6,579 nt of DNA from Croceimicrobium sp965658275 (GCA_965658275.1 CBFHRN010000089.1:1-6579); one strand, 5' to 3'; shown: positions 1 to 6,341, numbered from the stretch's first letter. A program made the numbers and translations. Notes: a model not told the origin generated them from the sequence alone.

Positions 1-1096
1 CCAGGGGACCATCAGGGTTATCCAAGGCACGGAGAATGACCAATAGACTTAATATAAGAGGGATCGTAACCGGAAGAATGAGTTGTTGCGAATCACTTTC
101 TTTATCTACCGCTGATCCCACAGCAGCGAAAAGGGCTCCGTACAATAAGTAGCCCCCGATAAAGTAATAGATGAAACTTAGAATAATACTTATAAAGTCT
201 ATGCTTTGCAGGGTGCGCCAGATTTCAAAAACGGGGGTATCGGCCATAGCGTCCATATTCGCTGCTTGGGCTCCAGCCATAAGTTCACCGCTTTGCAAAC
301 TGGGGTCAATAAAAATGGAAGTAGCTAAGGCATAAAGGAGGATTCCTAATCCAATCCATATAACAAATTGGAGGAGAGCCAATAAGCCAATGCCTAATAT
401 TTTACCCATCATTAGTTCGAAGGGTTTAATGGAAGAAACCATCAATTCCATGATTCGGTTGTTCTTCTCTTCAATAACCCCACGCATGATCTGACTTCCG
501 TAGATGAAGATGAATAGATAAATGGCAAAGGCTGCCACATAACCGATACCCATTTTCACGAGGGTGGTATTCTCAGCCTCAAGTCCGTCTTCGGTATTAA
601 TAATGCGAATATTAACCGAGGTTTTAGTACGGGCAATAATTTCGGGATCTACCCCTTCAGCTTTGAGCTTTTCTTTTTGGATATAGGCTTCTAATTTGTC
701 CTCTAAAAAGCCTTCCACGCTAAGAGAAACGTCTCCTTCTCTGAAGAGCTGAACATTGCGACCCAGAAAATCAGGGTCTCCACTCTCACTTAATGGAATA
801 TATAGAAAGGCATAATCTCCCTCTTGGTCAGAGAATTCTTTGGCCTGGTTTAGGTTAAACTTATTTGGAGGTAAATAGCGTAATCTTATTTCATCGGTAC
901 CTTTTTCGAAATCCATAAGTACGGATTCATCCAATACACTAATCACTTTAACATCGCCCGGTAGCGTTGCTAGATAGGCCGGCAAGAAGAGTAAAACCGC
1001 CATCAGTATAGGGCCTATGAGGGTGAGGATAATGAAAGACCTTTTACGCACTCGTGTGCTAAACTCACGGTGAATAATTAAACCCAAATTCTTCAT
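1..1096 (-). CDS. ABC-2 type transporter permease, NatB-like (3' end outside window)
   Basis: Membrane subunit of an ABC exporter in the NatB (COG1668-like) group, partner of the ATPase encoded just upstream. I read 365 codons from the ATG at 1096 with no stop. The family usually runs to about 430-440 residues, so roughly the last 70-80 residues lie beyond the left edge. The layout fits the family: a short basic cytoplasmic start, a first membrane helix at about residues 20-42, a soluble extracytoplasmic domain at about 45-180, then hydrophobic segments near 183-203, 230-262, 300-325 and 340-357. The cytoplasmic motif GVIEEKNNRIMELMVSS (206-222) is the hallmark of this permease group. The start codon overlaps the ATPase stop as ATGA, indicating translational coupling. 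The substrate cannot be read from the sequence. Na+ export is known for Bacillus NatAB, but many relatives are uncharacterised. Confidence 0.9.
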   Translation of the reverse strand, partial: MKNLGLIIHREFSTRVRKRSFIILTLIGPILMAVLLFLPAYLATLPGDVKVISVLDESVLMDFEKGTDEIRLRYLPPNKFNLNQAKEFSDQEGDYAFLYIPLSESGDPDFLGRNVQLFREGDVSLSVEGFLEDKLEAYIQKEKLKAEGVDPEIIARTKTSVNIRIINTEDGLEAENTTLVKMGIGYVAAFAIYLFIFIYGSQIMRGVIEEKNNRIMELMVSSIKPFELMMGKILGIGLLALLQFVIWIGLGILLYALATSIFIDPSLQSGELMAGAQAANMDAMADTPVFEIWRTLQSIDFISIILSFIYYFIGGYLLYGALFAAVGSAVDKESDSQQLILPVTIPLILSLLVILRALDNPDGPL

Positions 1097-1977
1097 GCGC
1101 CCGCGATTTTGATGAATATATCGTGCAATAAAGCTTCTTCTTCTTCAAAGGCTATAATGTTTAGTGGGTAGAGTCGGTCAAAAAGCTCCTTCTTTGCCAT
1201 GTTCTGGGCGTCCAACTTGTATTGATGCCAGCCAAATTGTTGTTTTTCTTCGAGGATGCTGAAGCCTTCGCTCGCAGAAATCGGTTTTTCAGTACGAACC
1301 ACAAAATGTCCGCTTTGATGCATCTTTTTGATATCACTAAGCTTGCCATCCAGTACTTTCTCCCCTTTGTTAATCATCACAATTTTCTCGCATAATTCTT
1401 CGACGGACTCCATGCGGTGGGTTGAGAATATGATGGTCGCGCCATTGGCGCCCAAACGGAGGATTTCCTGTTTGATTTGTTCTGTGTTTATGGGGTCAAA
1501 GCCGGTAAAGGGCTCGTCCAGAATTATTAATTCTGGCTCGTGAATTACGCTGGCAATAAACTGAACTTTTTGCGCTAAACCTTTCGAAAGTTCTTCCACA
1601 TTTTTTTTGGCACGATCCATTAAGTCGAACCGCTCGAGCCAAGCTTTTACCTTTTCTTCAGCTTCTTTCTTTGCTAATCCTTTTAAGCGAGCTAAATAAA
1701 TAAGTTGTTCCCCGACTTTCATTTTGGGGTACAGGCCACGCTCTTCTGGTAAGTATCCAATTTGCCGAATGTGCTTGGCTTTGAGTGATTCGCCTTTAAA
1801 TTGGATATTGCCTTTATCGGGTGCAGTGATTTGGTTAAGGATACGAATGAACGAGGTTTTACCCGCGCCATTGGGACCTAATAAACCAAAAACCGAGCCT
1901 TGCTCGATCTCTAGATTAAAATCGTGCAGGGCTCGGTGATCGCCATAATATTTATGAATGCCCTCCGCTTTTATCAT
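1093..1977 (-). CDS. ABC transporter ATP-binding protein, NatA-like
   Basis: Cytoplasmic ATPase that powers the adjacent NatB-like permease. The 294 residues hold one complete nucleotide-binding domain followed by a C-terminal extension of about 85 residues, as in NatA-type exporters. Visible motifs are Walker A GPNGAGKT (34-41), the NatA-style Q-loop region YLPEERGLYP (75-84, without the usual Gln), signature LSKGL (130-134, in place of LSGGQ), Walker B LIILDEP (150-156), D-loop region GFDP (159-162) and switch His187. The altered signature and Q-loop are usual in this subgroup as I know it, so they are not evidence of inactivity. The ATG shares one base with the dnaJ stop (TAATG), and the stop overlaps the permease start (ATGA), so dnaJ, ATPase and permease should be translated in a coupled series. 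The substrate is unknown. Confidence 0.93.
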   Translation of the reverse strand: MIKAEGIHKYYGDHRALHDFNLEIEQGSVFGLLGPNGAGKTSFIRILNQITAPDKGNIQFKGESLKAKHIRQIGYLPEERGLYPKMKVGEQLIYLARLKGLAKKEAEEKVKAWLERFDLMDRAKKNVEELSKGLAQKVQFIASVIHEPELIILDEPFTGFDPINTEQIKQEILRLGANGATIIFSTHRMESVEELCEKIVMINKGEKVLDGKLSDIKKMHQSGHFVVRTEKPISASEGFSILEEKQQFGWHQYKLDAQNMAKKELFDRLYPLNIIAFEEEEALLHDIFIKIAGA

Positions 1978-3107
1978 TAGCTAAACATTTCCTTAACCTT
2001 GTCAAAGAAGGATTTATCGCTTCGATCCGGATTAGGATGGAACTGATCATCTGATTGCATTTCTTCGAACATCTTCCTGTATTTACTACTCAACTCCTTC
2101 GGCGTCCAAACGTTAACATGCACCAATAAGTCTCCAGTTCCATAGCTATCTACGCTGGGTAGCCCTTTATTGCGCAAACGCAAAATTTTACCACTTTGCG
2201 TACCAGGGTCTAATTTAATTCTTGCTTTACCATTAACCGTGGGTACTTCAGTTTTGGTGCCTAGAACGGCATCCGGTAAACTAATGTACAGCTCATAGTG
2301 TAAATTCTGTCCGTCACGCTGTAATTCATCGTGCTGTAACTCTTCAATTTGCACTAATAAGTCACCATTTACGCCGTCAAGTGGCCCGGCATTACCTTTG
2401 CCCGCAACTTTAAGCTGCATGCCTTCGGCAACCCCAGCGGGGATTTTCACCTCCACGATGTCTTCCTTACGGATCATACCGTGTTCATCTGCCCCAGCAG
2501 GTTTCTTATCGATTTTCTTGCCTAAGCCATTACAGCTAGGGCAGGTGCTTGCTGTTTGCATTTGCCCTAGAATGGTATTGGTAACTCGGCTTACTTGACC
2601 GCTTCCATTACATGTAGAACAGGTGCTGAAGCTGATGCCCTCGGCCGGAACCAATCGCTTTATGCGCAGTTTCTTAGTAACACCATTGGCAATCTCTTCG
2701 AGATTTAGTTTCACTCTAACACGAAGGTTCGAGCCTTTAAACACCCGTCTGCCGCCACGGCCGCGTCCACCGAAGCCACCGAAACCACCGCCGCCGCCAA
2801 AGGCACCCCCAAAGATATCTCCGAACTGTTCGAAAATGTCATCCATGTTCATGCCGCCGCCAAAGCCGCCACCTGCGGCCCCACTCATTCCTGCATGTCC
2901 GTATTGATCATAACGAGCGCGCTTCTGCTTATCGCTCAATACTTCATAGGCTTCTGCTGCTTCTTTAAAATTAGCCTCGGCCTCTGCGTTGTCAGGGTTT
3001 TTATCGGGATGGTATTTTATGGCCAGTTTGCGGTAAGCCTTTTTGATTTCCGCATCACTGGCACCTTTAGATACTCCTAAAACTTCGTAATAATCTCGTT
3101 TTGCCAT
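1977..3107 (-). CDS. dnaJ: Chaperone protein DnaJ (Hsp40), type I with reduced zinc finger
   Basis: Co-chaperone that delivers unfolded proteins to DnaK and stimulates its ATPase. The 376 residues show the type I order: J domain (1-70) with the catalytic HPD at 33-35, a Gly/Phe-rich linker (about 71-122), a Cys-rich region, then the two C-terminal substrate-binding beta domains (about 200-340) and a conserved FFDKVKEMFS end. The Cys-rich region has only two CxxCxGxG motifs (163-170 and 189-196) instead of four. Their spacing matches motifs II and III of E. coli DnaJ, so zinc centre II appears kept and zinc centre I absent. I recall the same arrangement in flavobacterial DnaJ proteins. The gene starts 7 bp after grpE and its stop overlaps the ATPase start by one base. 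Cotranscription from the region upstream of grpE is likely. Confidence 0.97.
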   Translation of the reverse strand: MAKRDYYEVLGVSKGASDAEIKKAYRKLAIKYHPDKNPDNAEAEANFKEAAEAYEVLSDKQKRARYDQYGHAGMSGAAGGGFGGGMNMDDIFEQFGDIFGGAFGGGGGFGGFGGRGRGGRRVFKGSNLRVRVKLNLEEIANGVTKKLRIKRLVPAEGISFSTCSTCNGSGQVSRVTNTILGQMQTASTCPSCNGLGKKIDKKPAGADEHGMIRKEDIVEVKIPAGVAEGMQLKVAGKGNAGPLDGVNGDLLVQIEELQHDELQRDGQNLHYELYISLPDAVLGTKTEVPTVNGKARIKLDPGTQSGKILRLRNKGLPSVDSYGTGDLLVHVNVWTPKELSSKYRKMFEEMQSDDQFHPNPDRSDKSFFDKVKEMFS

Positions 3108-3114
3108 CTTGCTC

Positions 3115-3696
3115 TTATTCTCCTACTACCACACGGGCGTAGCGAATTATCTTATTTCCCAATTCGAAACCTTGCTCGATTTCATCAATTACCTTACCTT
3201 TCATATCCTCTGAAGGAGCTGGAATGCGGGTAATAGCTTCCATGGTATCCACATCAAAAGCTTTACCGATGGTACTTTCCATAGGTTTTAATCCTTTTTG
3301 CTTCAAGGTGTTTTCAAATTTATTGAAGATCAACCGAATTCCTTCTTCCGTTTCACTGCCCTTCATATTTTCTAGCGCACGTTTAAAATCGTCTACGACT
3401 GGCAGTAAAGCTGACATTAATTCTTGGTTCGCACTGCCAAAGAGTTCTACTCTTTCCTTAGCGGTACGCTTACGGTGATTTTCAAAGTCGGCGTACAGTC
3501 GTAGTTTTTGATCTTTCTCTGCCGCTAGGGCCTCTTCAAGTTCAGCGATACGATCTTCTAAGCTGCTTTCTTTGCTTTCTTCAGTTGAGGTGTTAGTTGA
3601 TTCATTGTCAACTGATTGCTCATTCTGTGTTTGTTCTTCTTGAGCTTTCACTTTTTGTTCTTGCTCTTTATCTTGAACGCTTTCTTTAGCACTCAT
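3115..3696 (-). CDS. grpE: Nucleotide exchange factor GrpE
   Basis: Homodimeric cytoplasmic co-chaperone that releases ADP from DnaK. The 193 residues comprise a Glu/Gln/Lys-rich, probably disordered N-terminus (1-45), a long heptad-like helix (about 46-90) for dimerisation, the conserved block RLYADFENHRKR (66-77), the four-helix-bundle segment LLPVVDDFKRALE (97-109), and the C-terminal beta domain that contacts DnaK, ending in NKIIRYARVVVG. The family's usual HEA tripeptide in the beta domain reads MEA here (Met152). The ATG at 3696 gives the normal family length. It is the first gene of a grpE-dnaJ-ABC transporter cluster and lies directly after a terminator and a likely control region, so it probably leads the transcript. 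dnaK is not in this window. Confidence 0.96.
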   Translation of the reverse strand: MSAKESVQDKEQEQKVKAQEEQTQNEQSVDNESTNTSTEESKESSLEDRIAELEEALAAEKDQKLRLYADFENHRKRTAKERVELFGSANQELMSALLPVVDDFKRALENMKGSETEEGIRLIFNKFENTLKQKGLKPMESTIGKAFDVDTMEAITRIPAPSEDMKGKVIDEIEQGFELGNKIIRYARVVVGE

Positions 3697-3720
3697 GGGT
3701 TCTTATTTTGGCTTTAATTA

Positions 3721-3737
3721 GTCAAAAAATTTGCCAA
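3721..3737 (-). promoter_or_regulatory. Candidate -24/-12-like promoter of grpE-dnaJ
   Basis: On the minus strand this reads TTGGCAAATTTTTTGAC. It matches the sigma-54 -24 element (TTGGCA) exactly, and the GG (3735-3734) lies exactly 12 bp from the G of the -12 element (3723). The -12 element reads TTGA rather than TTGC, so the match is imperfect. Transcription would begin near 3710, giving a leader of about 14 nt before grpE. I found no convincing Bacteroidota housekeeping -7 box (TAnnTTTG) here. This is inference from a single sequence and could be chance in an AT-rich stretch. Confidence 0.35.
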
Positions 3738-3747
3738 TTGACAGGAT

Positions 3748-3762
3748 GTGTCAGGCTGACAC
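3748..3762. promoter_or_regulatory. Perfect inverted repeat upstream of grpE, likely operator
   Basis: GTGTCAGGCTGACAC is a perfect 7-bp inverted repeat around one central base, 52-66 bp before the grpE start and just upstream of the -24-like element. It sits after the terminator of the previous operon, in a region that should hold control signals for grpE-dnaJ. Its dyad form suggests a site for a dimeric DNA-binding protein. A related imperfect dyad (minus strand TGTCAATTGGCA, 3732-3743) follows 17-18 bp away, centre to centre. It does not match the HrcA CIRCE element (TTAGCACTC-N9-GAGTGCTAA). The regulator is unknown. Confidence 0.5.
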
Positions 3763-3787
3763 GCTCTTTTTTTATCTGCCTTTGGAC

Positions 3788-3818
3788 ATAAAAAAAGCCT
3801 CCTTTAGGTAGGAGGCTT
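3788..3818 (-). terminator. Rho-independent terminator of the DUF4290-murA-redoxin operon
   Basis: Read on the minus strand, AAGCCTCC and GGAGGCTT pair as an 8-bp GC-rich stem, or 9 bp with the closing A-T pair, around a 6-8 nt loop. A run of seven T residues follows (complement of 3790-3796, partly inside the stem base). It begins about 20 nt after the redoxin stop codon and precedes the grpE control region, so it separates the two transcription units. The plus-strand orientation lacks a T tract right after the stem, so it should work for minus-strand transcription. Confidence 0.92.
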
Positions 3819-3837
3819 GCGTTACTCTTTTTAAGGC

Positions 3838-4389
3838 TTATTTCGCCATCTTCTTCAAAGCATTCTTTAAAGCTTGCCCTCTTAAGTTTTTGGCGATTAT
3901 AGTGCCGTCGGGGGCAATAAGGTAGGTTAATGGAATTCCACGAACGCCGTATTCACGAGCTGCGGCATTATTCCAAAACTTGAGATCACTTACGTGATTC
4001 TCCCATTTTAAATTGTCTTGTTCAATGGCATTAATCCAATCCGTCTTGTTTCGGTCTAAAGAAACACTAAATACAGTAAATCCTTTTCCGTTTTTAAACT
4101 CCGCATCTTTATACTGATTGTAAGTCGCGACTACATTAGGGTTTTCCATGCGACATGGACGACACCAAGCAGCCCAGAAGTCCAGTAGAACCACTTGCCC
4201 TCTTAAGTCGGAAAGTTTACGTTCTACTCCATTGGGATCCTTCATCACAATATCAGGTGCCATTTCACCAATTGCAGGTGCTTTAGCTTGCTCTTCCTCG
4301 GGGTTTAAATTTCCTTCGATAAAACTTAAGCCAATAAATGATAGTGCCGCAAGGGCTATAATAGAGAGAGGTTTCTTAAATAGTTTCAT
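3838..4389 (-). CDS. TlpA/ResA-like thiol-disulfide oxidoreductase, membrane-anchored
   Basis: Thioredoxin-fold protein predicted to act outside the cytoplasmic membrane in thiol-disulfide exchange. Counted from the ATG at 4389 (183 residues), it has a basic start and one hydrophobic helix at about 8-24, with no lipobox Cys visible, so it is an uncleaved anchor or a signal peptide. After an acidic linker comes the AhpC/TSA-Redoxin type domain: GEMAPDIVMKDPNG (41-54), the active site WCRPC (Cys76 and Cys79), and the cis-Pro loop GIPLTYLI (151-158, Pro153). A GTG two codons upstream (4395) is also in frame, but I prefer ATG because the Lys-rich signal start follows it directly. It lies 8 bp after murA and 20 bp before a terminator, so it is the last gene of the operon. 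The partner protein is unknown. Cytochrome c maturation or envelope redox control are possible from family knowledge. Confidence 0.88.
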   Translation of the reverse strand: MKLFKKPLSIIALAALSFIGLSFIEGNLNPEEEQAKAPAIGEMAPDIVMKDPNGVERKLSDLRGQVVLLDFWAAWCRPCRMENPNVVATYNQYKDAEFKNGKGFTVFSVSLDRNKTDWINAIEQDNLKWENHVSDLKFWNNAAAREYGVRGIPLTYLIAPDGTIIAKNLRGQALKNALKKMAK

Positions 4390-4397
4390 ATCCACTT

Positions 4398-5705
4398 TTA
4401 GTTTACTCTTACAATCTTTGCGCCAATTGCTCGTAAGCGTTCGTCGATGTTTTCGTAGCCGCGGTCTATCTGCTCAATGTTATGAATGGTACTCACGCCA
4501 TCAGCCGCCAGCGCCGCGATAAGCAATGATATTCCCGCACGGATATCAGGGCTCGTCATGGTAGTAGCCTTTAAAGGAACTTGTTTATCGGTACCTATAA
4601 CTGTAGCCCTATGGGGATCACATAAAATAATTTGTGCACCCATATCAATCAATTTATCTACAAAGAACAATCGACTCTCAAACATTTTCTGATGTATCAA
4701 AACAGAGCCTCGGGCTTGCGTAGATACAACCAATGCGATGCTGAGAAGGTCCGGCGTAAATCCAGGCCACGGAGCGTCAGAGATGGTTAGAATAGAACCG
4801 TCGATATAGTTTTCGATTTCGTAATGATCTTGCTTTGGAACAATAATATCATCACCCTCACGCTCGATGTTAATACCCATTTTCCGGAATACCGTGGGGA
4901 TAATACCGAGGTTTTCAAAGCTCACATCCTTAATTCGCAACTGAGAAGAGGTCATGGCTGCCATTCCAATCCACGAACCAATTTCAATCATATCGGGCAA
5001 TACTCGATGCTCTGTGCCTCCTAATTCATTAACGCCTTCAATTTTGAGAAGGTTGGACCCAATGCCAGAAATCTTCGCTCCCATGCGATTAAGCATTTTG
5101 CACAATTGCTGTAGGTAGGGTTCGCAAGCAGCATTGTAAATGGTGGTAGTACCTTCGGCTAAGCTAGCAGCCATTACAATATTGGCAGTTCCGGTTACCG
5201 ATGCCTCATCCAACAGCATGTAGGTGCCCACTAATTTATCTGCTTCTACACCGTAAAATGATTCACCCGCACGGTAGCGGAATTTAGCACCAAGGTTTTG
5301 GAATCCAATAAAATGAGTATCTAACCGTCGGCGGCCAATTTTATCGCCTCCTGGTTTGGGTATGTATCCTTTACCGAAACGAGCCAATAAGGGGCCAACG
5401 ATCATAATACTTCCACGAAGTGAAGAGCCCTTGGTTTTAAACTCGGGGCTTTCGAGATAATCGAGGTTTAAATCATCCGCCTTAAAGCTGTACGTGCCAT
5501 GTCCCTTGCGTTGCACCTTTACACCTAAGTCGGCCAATATATCGATCAACTTATTGACATCTACGATGTCAGGGATGTTGGAAATAGTAACAGTTTCAGG
5601 AGTGAGAAGGGTAGCGCAAATAATTTGCAATACCTCATTTTTTGCCCCTTGAGGGGTGATGGATCCGCTAAGCTCGCGGCCTCCGGTTATTTGGAATGTA
5701 CCCAA
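4398..5705 (-). CDS. murA: UDP-N-acetylglucosamine 1-carboxyvinyltransferase (MurA)
   Basis: Cytoplasmic enzyme (EC 2.5.1.7) that transfers enolpyruvate from PEP to UDP-GlcNAc, the first committed step of peptidoglycan synthesis. The 435 residues match the usual length and the two-domain EPSP-synthase fold. Visible functional residues include Lys22-Asn23 in QGAKN, Arg97 in LRGSI, Arg126 in the mobile loop, Asp319 in PGFTPD (equivalent of E. coli Asp305) and Arg389 in PDIRAG (equivalent of Arg397). In the loop KPGGDKIGRRRLDTH, Asp121 stands where E. coli has Cys115, the residue alkylated by fosfomycin. Asp at this site is known from Mycobacterium and Chlamydia MurA and gives intrinsic fosfomycin resistance. 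The start is TTG at 5705. An in-frame TAA ends DUF4290 only 9 bp upstream and no ATG occurs before the conserved N-terminus. It sits mid-operon between DUF4290 and the redoxin. Confidence 0.97.
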   Translation of the reverse strand: MGTFQITGGRELSGSITPQGAKNEVLQIICATLLTPETVTISNIPDIVDVNKLIDILADLGVKVQRKGHGTYSFKADDLNLDYLESPEFKTKGSSLRGSIMIVGPLLARFGKGYIPKPGGDKIGRRRLDTHFIGFQNLGAKFRYRAGESFYGVEADKLVGTYMLLDEASVTGTANIVMAASLAEGTTTIYNAACEPYLQQLCKMLNRMGAKISGIGSNLLKIEGVNELGGTEHRVLPDMIEIGSWIGMAAMTSSQLRIKDVSFENLGIIPTVFRKMGINIEREGDDIIVPKQDHYEIENYIDGSILTISDAPWPGFTPDLLSIALVVSTQARGSVLIHQKMFESRLFFVDKLIDMGAQIILCDPHRATVIGTDKQVPLKATTMTSPDIRAGISLLIAALAADGVSTIHNIEQIDRGYENIDERLRAIGAKIVRVN

Positions 5706-5714
5706 AGCGAATTA
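5703..5714 (-). promoter_or_regulatory. DUF4290 stop / murA TTG start junction
   Basis: On the minus strand the DUF4290 TAA (5714-5712), two codons (TTC GCT), and the murA TTG (5705-5703) follow in the same reading frame. The first MurA residues GTFQITGG come right after the TTG, and no other accepted start codon lies between the stop and this conserved sequence, so the TTG is forced. I see no Shine-Dalgarno sequence, only A-rich DNA in the end of DUF4290. Initiation probably depends on ribosomes finishing DUF4290. Confidence 0.75.
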
Positions 5715-6341
5715 TATTTTCTTGTTCGACTTATTTCGTTTAGAACGATTATTGCGCTTCTTTTTATTGTTATTGTTGTGATGATGATTTTGAACTAATT
5801 CACGTTTTTCGTTGAGGCTCAAATCTTTGGTGTCTAATTTACCATTCGACATTTGATTGAGGTTGTCTAAAATCACCTGGTCTTCCACATGATCCTTGTT
5901 CCACATCAAGTAATGTTTCTTCATCACATTGGCGATGGATTCGGTTAGCGCCTTTTTCTCTTCACCTTCAGGTAGGTCCACACCGTAATCGATCATCTTC
6001 TTCACAATATTACCGTAATGGCGATTGCGACGACTGGTGGCAGGATAATCTACCGATTTAGGTTTTTCCAATAAACTTTCAGGAGCGGGAGGAGGGTAAG
6101 GGGCATCGACATCCAATTTAAAATCAGACATGATGTATAGGTGGTCCCAAAGCTTGTGTTCAGGATCATCGTCCGTTTCATAAACCTGAGGGTTCAGATT
6201 GGCAATAATCGCAATGAGATTGCGTGCTTGTTTATTGCGTTCGTCTCTATCCTCAATGGTTAAAAGGTAATCGACCATTTTTTGAACATTGCGCCCGTAT
6301 TCGGGGATGATCATGCGAGGTCTACTGGTATTGTACTCCAT
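5712..6341 (-). CDS. DUF4290 family protein of unknown function
   Basis: I recognise this as DUF4290, a Bacteroidota-specific family often placed just before murA. No biochemical role is known to me. The 209 residues have no signal peptide or membrane helix, so the protein is probably cytoplasmic. Two regions resemble each other: residues 15-79 (YGRNVQKMVDY ... DHLYIMSDFKLD) and 109-173 (YGNIVKKMIDY ... DNLNQMSNGKLD), joined by a Pro-rich linker (80-100, including PYPPPAP). This suggests an ancient duplication of a helical unit. The tail from about 185 to 209 is low-complexity, starting with three His and then Asn/Lys/Arg, and could bind nucleic acid or another acidic partner. The gene is 6 bp before murA in the same frame, so a role linked to cell wall synthesis or MurA translation is possible but unproven. 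The ATG at 6341 gives the conserved N-terminus. Confidence 0.85.
   Translation of the reverse strand: MEYNTSRPRMIIPEYGRNVQKMVDYLLTIEDRDERNKQARNLIAIIANLNPQVYETDDDPEHKLWDHLYIMSDFKLDVDAPYPPPAPESLLEKPKSVDYPATSRRNRHYGNIVKKMIDYGVDLPEGEEKKALTESIANVMKKHYLMWNKDHVEDQVILDNLNQMSNGKLDTKDLSLNEKRELVQNHHHNNNNKKKRNNRSKRNKSNKKI

Noticed and set aside
1328..1939. Plus-strand open frames antisense to the ABC ATPase
   Set aside because: They lie opposite the Walker and signature motifs of a clear ATPase and have no family resemblance or start context.
2623..2907. Plus-strand open frame encoding a Pro-rich 94-residue peptide
   Set aside because: It is the complement of the Gly-rich DnaJ linker codons (GGN read backwards gives Pro codons). 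DnaJ is unmistakable on the other strand.
3748..3762. CIRCE/HrcA operator upstream of grpE
   Set aside because: The dyad has 7-bp arms with a one-base centre and a different sequence. CIRCE has 9-bp arms separated by 9 bases.
4390..4395. GTG start two codons upstream for the redoxin
   Set aside because: Possible, but the ATG at 4389 immediately precedes the basic signal region, is the stronger start codon, and leaves a normal 8-bp gap after murA.
4148..4522. Plus-strand open frame of 124 residues across the redoxin-murA junction
   Set aside because: It is antisense to two well-supported genes, shows no recognisable domain, and its composition is typical of a shadow frame.
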